A stretch of 64,000 nucleotides of DNA from Chitinophaga terrae (ex Kim and Jung 2007) (lineage in GTDB: Bacteria > Bacteroidota > Bacteroidia > Chitinophagales > Chitinophagaceae). The stretch's first letter is position 1, and each line of letters opens with the position of its first letter. The notes under the pieces were generated by a model, which saw only the letters and a list, made by a program, of their open reading frames with translations, was not told where the DNA came from and searched no databases. This document shows positions 59,598 to 64,000 of this stretch, piece by piece. The DNA is taken from contig NZ_FNRL01000005.1 of NCBI RefSeq assembly GCF_900107795.1, positions 63,821-127,820 of the forward strand, read 5' to 3'. The position numbers and the translations under genes were made by a program.

Positions 59598-60086
59598 ATG
59601 GAAGGAAATAAAATTTTTTCTGAGCTGGGAGGTTTCGTGATCTATGAACCGTTATTCCTGGAAAAATATATAGCTGATAACAAGGTAGCGAACAATGACC
59701 TGTTATCACATTTCACCAGTTCCAACGAGGGAGATGTTGTAACAGGGAACGGAGGTATAATTCCCATTACAGGAGTGCCGCCGGATTACTATAGTTTCAA
59801 GATAATAGAAGACCTGCCGCCGGCTTATCTTGTTGAATCACAGGGTTGGGTATTACAGGTTTTATCAGGAGAATTCAGGGTGACAGGGATTGGCTATTTA
59901 ACTAATGTTGCAAAAATGACGGAAGATAAGAGCCTATCATTTTTTGTACCTAACGGATGGTATAAACTATCCATTACCAGTTACCTGGATGAAACGGGCG
60001 ATTATACGTTTGGATTAAAGCTGACACCTGCTACCGGCAAACTGGTTTTCAGCGGCAATATGGAAACAAATTACGGGTTTGAATAA
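59598..60086 (+). CDS. Protein of unknown function
   Basis: 162 residues, no signal peptide, beta-rich (GGIIPITGVPPDYYSFKIIEDLPPAYL, GEFRVTGIGYLTNV, FFVPNGWYKLSITSYLDETGDYTFGLKLTP). I do not recognise a family with certainty. Size, solitary position and the neighbouring SMI1/KNR4 gene are compatible with an orphan immunity protein, but this is only context. It is convergent with the Crp-type gene, two bases apart. Confidence 0.7.
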   Translation: MEGNKIFSELGGFVIYEPLFLEKYIADNKVANNDLLSHFTSSNEGDVVTGNGGIIPITGVPPDYYSFKIIEDLPPAYLVESQGWVLQVLSGEFRVTGIGYLTNVAKMTEDKSLSFFVPNGWYKLSITSYLDETGDYTFGLKLTPATGKLVFSGNMETNYGFE

Positions 60087-60088
60087 AC

Positions 60089-60679
60089 TTAATCTTCCTG
60101 TGTTTTCCGGCCGGACGAAATAGAAAGCCGGCTCAAAGTTTCCCTGGATACGCCTATATAGGCTGCAAGCAGCGCTTTGGGTACCCGTTGGAAAAGTGAA
60201 GGATACAACTCGAACAGTTCATTATATTTTTTCTGGGTATCGTTACAAAGCAGCGAGAATATGCGACGTTGCAAGGCTACATAACCATAATTGGATTTAA
60301 CCCTGAAAAAATGCTCTATTTTATGCATTTCCCTGCATAGCTTGTCTTTGTTCTCTTTTGTTATACCCAGCAGTTCACTGTCTTCCAGGCAATCGGCAAA
60401 GGAGTTGGCAACAGCGCCGTTCAGGTAGGCGGTATAATCAGAGAACCACCAGTCTTCCATCGCAAACTGCATGATATACATTTTACCACTTTCATCAAGG
60501 ATGTAGGACTTCAGCAATCCTGAAACCACGAAGTATTCATAGTTTACGGGATCGCCCTGTTGTATTACAAATTGATGCTTCCTGTATTTCTTTTTCACAA
60601 AAAATGACAGCACATGGTCAAATTCGCTGTCTGTCAGCGGCACAATCTTCTCAATTTGCCGGCGAAGCATGTGGTCCAT
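60089..60679 (-). CDS. Crp/Fnr-family transcriptional regulator
   Basis: 196 residues. Cyclic-nucleotide-binding fold (RKHQFVIQQGDPVNYEYFVVSGLLKSYILDESG) with the dimer helix, and a short C-terminal winged helix whose recognition helix is VPKALLAAYIGVSRETLSRL. The typical cAMP phosphate-cassette residues are not evident, as in many Bacteroidota members. It is divergent from the DJ-1/PfpI gene, with a classical-looking site between them. Confidence 0.92.
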   Translation of the reverse strand: MDHMLRRQIEKIVPLTDSEFDHVLSFFVKKKYRKHQFVIQQGDPVNYEYFVVSGLLKSYILDESGKMYIMQFAMEDWWFSDYTAYLNGAVANSFADCLEDSELLGITKENKDKLCREMHKIEHFFRVKSNYGYVALQRRIFSLLCNDTQKKYNELFELYPSLFQRVPKALLAAYIGVSRETLSRLSISSGRKTQED

Positions 60680-60693
60680 AATTCCTTGTTTGA

Positions 60694-60709
60694 TGTGATC
60701 TGTATCACA
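60694..60709. promoter_or_regulatory. CRP-like operator TGTGAT-N4-ATCACA
   Basis: A perfect palindrome TGTGATCTGTATCACA lies 15 bases upstream of the Crp-type gene, with an extra half-site ATGTGAT about 20 bases beyond. It is likely bound by the adjacent regulator to control itself and the divergent DJ-1/PfpI gene. Confidence 0.7.
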
Positions 60710-60778
60710 TTATAAATGTGATGCGCCTCCTTGTTTAAGGGGGCTTCCTGTATCGATCTTTGCACAAAATAAAGAAGT

Positions 60779-61561
60779 ATGAAGAATATCGCAAAAATAG
60801 TCCTGGCAGCCTGGATACTGTTATCCGCAATTCCGGGATATGCGCAACAGTCCACAATTAAAAAATCAAAAATGAAACACAAAAAAATACTGTTTGTATT
60901 AAGTTCCGCCAACAAAGCAGGAACTACCGGCGAGGCGACAGGCACCTGGATAGAAGAATTCAGCTCCCCATACTATTACCTGCTTGCAAAGGGAGCGGAT
61001 ATAACTATTGCAACTCCTGCCGGCGGCGCTGCACCTGTTGATCCTAAAAGCCAGCAACCGGCGTACGTTACAGAGAGCGTGAAAAAATTTAACAGCGATA
61101 AAGCAGCCCGGCAGCAACTCAATAACACCAGGAAATTAGCTGATATCAACCCCGCGGATTATGACGCTGTCTTTTATCCGGGCGGCCATGGCCCCACCTG
61201 GGATCTGCCGCAGAACGAGATTTCCATATCCATCATCGAATCCTTCTATGCACAGGGCAAACCGGTAGCATTAGTATGCCATGGACCTGCAGCGTTAGTG
61301 AACACTAAAGCGCCAAATGGCGAACCACTGGTTAAAGGTAAAAAGGTATCTGCCTTTACAAACAGCGAAGAACAGGCAGGGCAAACCACTGCATTTGTTC
61401 CTTTCCCGCTGGAAGACCGCCTGAAAGAGCTGGGCGCTCTTTACCAGAGAGGCGCCGACTGGCAACCTTTTGCGGTTGCAGACGGAGCATTGATCACCGG
61501 CCAGAATCCTGCTTCCGCTACTGAGGTTGCAGAATTATTGTACCAAGCCTTATCGAAATAG
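60779..61561 (+). CDS. Exported DJ-1/PfpI (Hsp31-like) protein
   Basis: 260 residues with signal peptide (IVLAAWILLSAIPGYAQ). The class I glutamine-amidotransferase-like fold has the nucleophile in VCHGPAALV and the acidic partner region TGTWIEEFSSPYYYLLAKGADI; FYPGGHGPTWDL is typical of the Hsp31/glyoxalase-III-like branch. An internal ATG at residue 31 would give the usual cytoplasmic form. Divergent from a Crp-type regulator. Deglycase, glyoxalase or chaperone activity cannot be told apart here. Confidence 0.92.
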   Translation: MKNIAKIVLAAWILLSAIPGYAQQSTIKKSKMKHKKILFVLSSANKAGTTGEATGTWIEEFSSPYYYLLAKGADITIATPAGGAAPVDPKSQQPAYVTESVKKFNSDKAARQQLNNTRKLADINPADYDAVFYPGGHGPTWDLPQNEISISIIESFYAQGKPVALVCHGPAALVNTKAPNGEPLVKGKKVSAFTNSEEQAGQTTAFVPFPLEDRLKELGALYQRGADWQPFAVADGALITGQNPASATEVAELLYQALSK

Positions 61562-61563
61562 TT

Positions 61564-61745
61564 ATTTCACGCAAAGGCGCGAAGGAGGCAAAGAGCGCAA
61601 AGGATTTTTGGACCGAAGCGAATTTTAAGAGGCAAAGGAATAAAAATTATGTTGTGTTATATAACATAATTTCTATTCCTTTGCCTCTTAATTTTCTTTA
61701 AAAATCCTTTGCGCTCTTTGCCTCCTTCGCGCCTTTGCGTGAAAT
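61564..61745. repeat. Nested inverted repeat between convergent genes
   Basis: Outer arms 61564-61609 and 61700-61745 are perfect 46-base reverse complements beginning ATTTCACGCAAAGGCGCG and passing through GGAGGCAAAGAGCGCAAAGG. The inner pair around 61624-61688 (TTAAGAGGCAAAGGAAT with ATTCCTTTGCCTCTTAA) closes on GTTATATAAC-type AT bases. A fragment GGACCGAAGCGAATTTTAAG just inside the left arm also occurs in the element at the window start. It begins three bases after a stop codon. Confidence 0.9.
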
Positions 61746-61756
61746 AAGCTTTGGGG

Positions 61757-61987
61757 TTAACTCATGGAATGATTGTATGTATTATCAGTTGAGTTGTTTG
61801 AAGTTTGCAATTCGTCTGCGGTTTGAGTGATCTTGCGCCAGTGTTTCTTCAGTTTCTGTGTTGCCTTATCTGCCAATCCATTCATATCATCCATTATTTT
61901 TCCTCCCTGGTTACGTTGTCTCATGTACATAAAAAGACCTGCACCTGCTGCACCCACCAAAGTGGCTGCTATAAGTATCTTTTTCAT
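61757..61987 (-). CDS. Small YtxH-like membrane protein
   Basis: 76 residues: a membrane segment at 3-22 (KILIAATLVGAAGAGLFMYM), then a basic amphipathic helix (MDDMNGLADKATQKLKKHWRKITQTADEL) and a Ser/Asn-rich tail. This layout is that of YtxH-type stress-associated small proteins. Single gene, convergent with the DJ-1/PfpI gene across the repeat. Confidence 0.8.
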   Translation of the reverse strand: MKKILIAATLVGAAGAGLFMYMRQRNQGGKIMDDMNGLADKATQKLKKHWRKITQTADELQTSNNSTDNTYNHSMS

Positions 61988-62170
61988 AAATCAGCATTTT
62001 GGTACACTTACTTCTATCCAATTATTGCGCCATGGATCTAATGCTGTACAGAATAGAGAAATAATAGGTTTTTAGAAGGAAGACCGGAGAAAGAAAGGGC
62101 GAATTTGTTGAAATGCTGCCACAGTATTGCTGTTGTGGGAGATATGCAATATTTGTGAATTACGGGCAAC

Positions 62171-62203
62171 AAAAAACCCGTTGAAATTTTGTTTCAACGG
62201 GTT
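62171..62203 (-). terminator. Terminator of tRNA-Gln(TTG)
   Basis: Perfect 12-base arms AACCCGTTGAAA / TTTCAACGGGTT (62175-62186 with 62192-62203), followed by six T on the minus strand. Confidence 0.85.
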
Positions 62204-62238
62204 CCTGTATCCTTAGAAAAATTGGGTTATCTCTAAAG

Positions 62239-62309
62239 TTGCCCAACCAGGATTCGAACCTAGACAAACAGAACCAAAATCTGTCGTACTACCATTATAC
62301 TATTGGGCA
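62239..62309 (-). tRNA. tRNA-Gln (anticodon TTG)
   Basis: Minus-strand cloverleaf: acceptor TGCCCAA / TTGGGCA, anticodon stem ACAGA / TCTGT around TTTTGGT giving anticodon TTG, and T-arm GGTTCGAATCC. CCA not encoded. D arm and anticodon stem are the same as in the CTG tRNA at 44.1 kb, so the two are recent paralogues. Confidence 0.95.
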
Positions 62310-62375
62310 ATTGCTTTAAACGGGATGCAAAGGTAGTGCTTTCCATTTAAAAAACAAATTTTTTGCCCGCAATAG

Positions 62376-62858
62376 TTATTTCCTGGTAAGCAATGTGGCT
62401 ACCCCCACTGCCAGCGCGTCTTCCAGCCCACCTATCGTTCTGTCTTTTACCGGTAGTTTGCGATCTGCATACTTCCGGAGATGGAAGAACAGGAAGGTGG
62501 CGGCAGTTGCCGCTATTGCGCCAATTATAGCTCCTTTCCAGCTCTTTCCGCCTTTCGCCTGGTAAATGGTAGCCCCGGCCAGTGCGCCGGCCATAATGCG
62601 GCCTGTGAGCCCTGGGGCCGAGGTACGGTTACCCACCCACGAGGCCTTGTCTACAACCAGTTCTCCGGCTGCCATAGTTTGCAGGTAACGCATAGTTGCG
62701 TCTTTCTGCATCCACTTTAAAGGAGAATTCCGCAATTTCTCAGAAGGATGTTTATTAACATAATAACTGGCAAATGCGGGCCCAAAAGCGCTACGCATGC
62801 CGGAAACGATACCTAAACCGATCGTTTTGCTTAATGGGGAAACTTGATTGTTGCTCAT
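62376..62858 (-). CDS. DUF4126-like membrane protein
   Basis: 160 residues with several moderately hydrophobic segments (IGLGIVSGMRSAFGPAFASYY, IMAGALAGATIY, GAIIGAIAATAATFLFFHL, GLEDALAVGVATLL). The Gly/Ala-rich start GLGIVSGMRSAFGPA is typical of DUF4126-like proteins. Function unknown; inner membrane. Single gene. Confidence 0.8.
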   Translation of the reverse strand: MSNNQVSPLSKTIGLGIVSGMRSAFGPAFASYYVNKHPSEKLRNSPLKWMQKDATMRYLQTMAAGELVVDKASWVGNRTSAPGLTGRIMAGALAGATIYQAKGGKSWKGAIIGAIAATAATFLFFHLRKYADRKLPVKDRTIGGLEDALAVGVATLLTRK

Positions 62859-62896
62859 GCAAAACGCGCAACAATCATTATGCCGGTCAGACTGGC

Positions 62897-63289
62897 CTAT
62901 TCTTCCCGCAAACGCTCATCCGTGTAAGTAATATGCGTTTTGCCATGTGGAACGGGCCTTCCGTCTTCATCCACGCTTACAAACACCATTTTATCGATCG
63001 TCAGGATAGTACGCTGGGTGATCTTGTTCCTTACCTGGCAGGTTAGTGTCAATGAAGTTCTACCAAAATGTGTGGCTTTAATCCCCAGTTCCACAATATC
63101 GCCCTGGCGGGCAGAGTTAATGAAATTGATCTCAGACATGTACTTGGTAACACAGCGATTGGTGCCCAGTTGTATGATGGAATAAATAGCAGCTTCTTCA
63201 TCTATCCATCTCAATAAACTACCTCCAAACAAAGTTCCGTGAGCATTGAGGTCTTCTGGTTTTACCCATTTCCGGGTGTAAAAGTTCAT
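62897..63289 (-). CDS. Acyl-CoA thioesterase (hotdog fold)
   Basis: 130 residues, one hotdog domain of the YciA/BFIT type: HGTLFGGSLLRWIDEEAAI with the conserved N/H..GG..W.D region, then MSEINFINSARQGDIVELGIKATHFGRTSLTL and KMVFVSVDEDGRPVPHGK. Cytoplasmic hydrolysis of acyl-CoA; chain length not predictable. Confidence 0.93.
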   Translation of the reverse strand: MNFYTRKWVKPEDLNAHGTLFGGSLLRWIDEEAAIYSIIQLGTNRCVTKYMSEINFINSARQGDIVELGIKATHFGRTSLTLTCQVRNKITQRTILTIDKMVFVSVDEDGRPVPHGKTHITYTDERLREE

Positions 63290-63332
63290 GACAATCTGTG
63301 TTAGTTCACTGCAAAATTAGGAACTGGATAAA

Positions 63333-63367
63333 TAAAAAACCAGGGCTGCCCGAAAGCCAACCCTGGT
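63333..63367 (-). terminator. Terminator after the nagB-like gene
   Basis: Arms ACCAGGGCTG (63339-63348) and CAACCCTGGT (63358-63367) with one wobble, followed on the minus strand by TTTTTTATTT, 21 bases beyond the stop. Confidence 0.75.
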
Positions 63368-63388
63368 AAAAGTATCCTTGTCGCTTAT

Positions 63389-64000
63389 CTATTTTGATAA
63401 CCTGGCCGCGGATGCCGCATCCAGGTAAAAGGTGCAGTCGGGATGCCGCTGCAGTATGCTGGCCGGAACCAGGTTACTCACTTCCTTTTCCAGGCTGTCT
63501 TTTACCGCCTGCGCCTTTCTTTCGCCCGGCACCGAACAGATGAGATGCCTGGATTGCATGATCTGGTGCACCGACATACTGATCGCCTGCAAAGGCACTT
63601 CTTCAAAAGTATTGAACCATTCTTCATTCAATTGCTGCTGCCGGCAAGCCTGGTCCAGGTTTACAACCAGGTAAGGCGACCTGGTCTCAAAGTCGGCAGG
63701 CGGGTCATTAAATGCAAGGTGCGCGTTCTCCCCTATCCCTACTAATGCAACATCAACAGGATGTTGTAATATCGCTGCATTCAGCCGCCGGCATTCTTCT
63801 GCCGGCTCCGCCGCCTCTCCATTGATCAGGTGTACAGATTTTAAAGCGCCTACCTTATCCAGGAACCGCTCCTGCAAATACTTCCTGAAACTCGCTTTAT
63901 GCGTGATGGGCAAACCAATGTATTCATCCAGGTGGAACATATTCACTTTACTCCAGTCAATATCTTCCTTAATCAACTGTTGTAATGTGGCAAACTGGCT
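63389..64000 (-). CDS. nagB: Glucosamine-6-phosphate deaminase-like protein (partial, 5-prime end beyond window)
   Basis: The frame is open to the window edge (SQFATLQQL...), so the start lies outside. The visible ~203 residues show NagB motifs: [12 protein letters not shown] (catalytic Asp), [17 protein letters not shown] (catalytic His in the GIGxxxHLAFN motif) and [14 protein letters not shown]. It should convert glucosamine-6-phosphate to fructose-6-phosphate plus ammonia, linking amino-sugar use to glycolysis. Confidence 0.9.
   Translation of the reverse strand, partial: SQFATLQQLIKEDIDWSKVNMFHLDEYIGLPITHKASFRKYLQERFLDKVGALKSVHLINGEAAEPAEECRRLNAAILQHPVDVALVGIGENAHLAFNDPPADFETRSPYLVVNLDQACRQQQLNEEWFNTFEEVPLQAISMSVHQIMQSRHLICSVPGERKAQAVKDSLEKEVSNLVPASILQRHPDCTFYLDAASAARLSK

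Overview
The window reads as chromosomal DNA of a Bacteroidota bacterium, most likely Chitinophagaceae (Chitinophaga-like). Supporting signs are a SusC/SusD pair with FecR and ECF sigma factor, LytTR/LytS signalling, BlaI/M56 pairs, DUF4270/DUF4907/DUF4625 lipoproteins, DUF4369-TlpA thioredoxins, and promoters of the Bacteroidota type (-33 TTTG, -7 TAnnTTTG). No phage, transposase, rRNA or CRISPR array was seen.

Layout. 0-2.4 kb: LytS/LytTR two-component system. 2.5-6.7 kb: divergent DUF4907/Kelch and DUF4270/beta-barrel envelope genes. 6.9-13.8 kb: GH1 glucosidase, a peroxiredoxin with a tiny CPYC protein, a BlaI/M56 pair with a clear double operator, and two TlpA-like thioredoxins. 13.9-28.5 kb: one minus-strand supra-operon in the order hisG-D-C-B, trpE-G-D-C-F-B-A, hisH, GNAT::hisA, hisF, hisIE. 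It carries two leader-peptide attenuators, one with a five-His run before hisG and one with three Trp codons before trpE, so the distal his genes lie downstream of the trp attenuator. 28.7-31.3 kb: UmuD-like protein, an unknown protein and an SRAP protein, then a HigBA-type toxin-antitoxin pair with three evenly spaced operators. 31.4-40 kb: ECF sigma, FecR, SusC, SusD, lipoprotein cyanophycinase and exported isoaspartyl peptidase, which together look like an outer-membrane uptake and degradation locus for cyanophycin or a related beta-aspartyl polymer. 40-47 kb: lipoprotein, a broken alpha/beta hydrolase, a FAS1/EF-hand/SusD-like fusion, tRNA-Gln(CTG), a beta-propeller-like protein and an FAD oxidoreductase. 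47-53 kb: two unknown small genes and a TolC/HlyD/MFS efflux operon divergent from an AraC regulator. 53-57.4 kb: a probable metal (zinc-like) uptake locus with a small His/Cys protein, a TonB receptor and two His-rich DUF4625 lipoproteins, headed by a TGCAAC-TTT-GTTGCA palindrome. 57.5-64 kb: GNAT, SMI1/KNR4 and unknown proteins, a Crp-type regulator divergent from a DJ-1/PfpI protein with a TGTGAT-N4-ATCACA site between them, small membrane proteins, tRNA-Gln(TTG), an acyl-CoA thioesterase and a NagB-type deaminase cut by the window end.

A family of large nested inverted repeats built from GCAAAG words occurs five times. Each copy begins within a few to about 20 bases of a stop codon.
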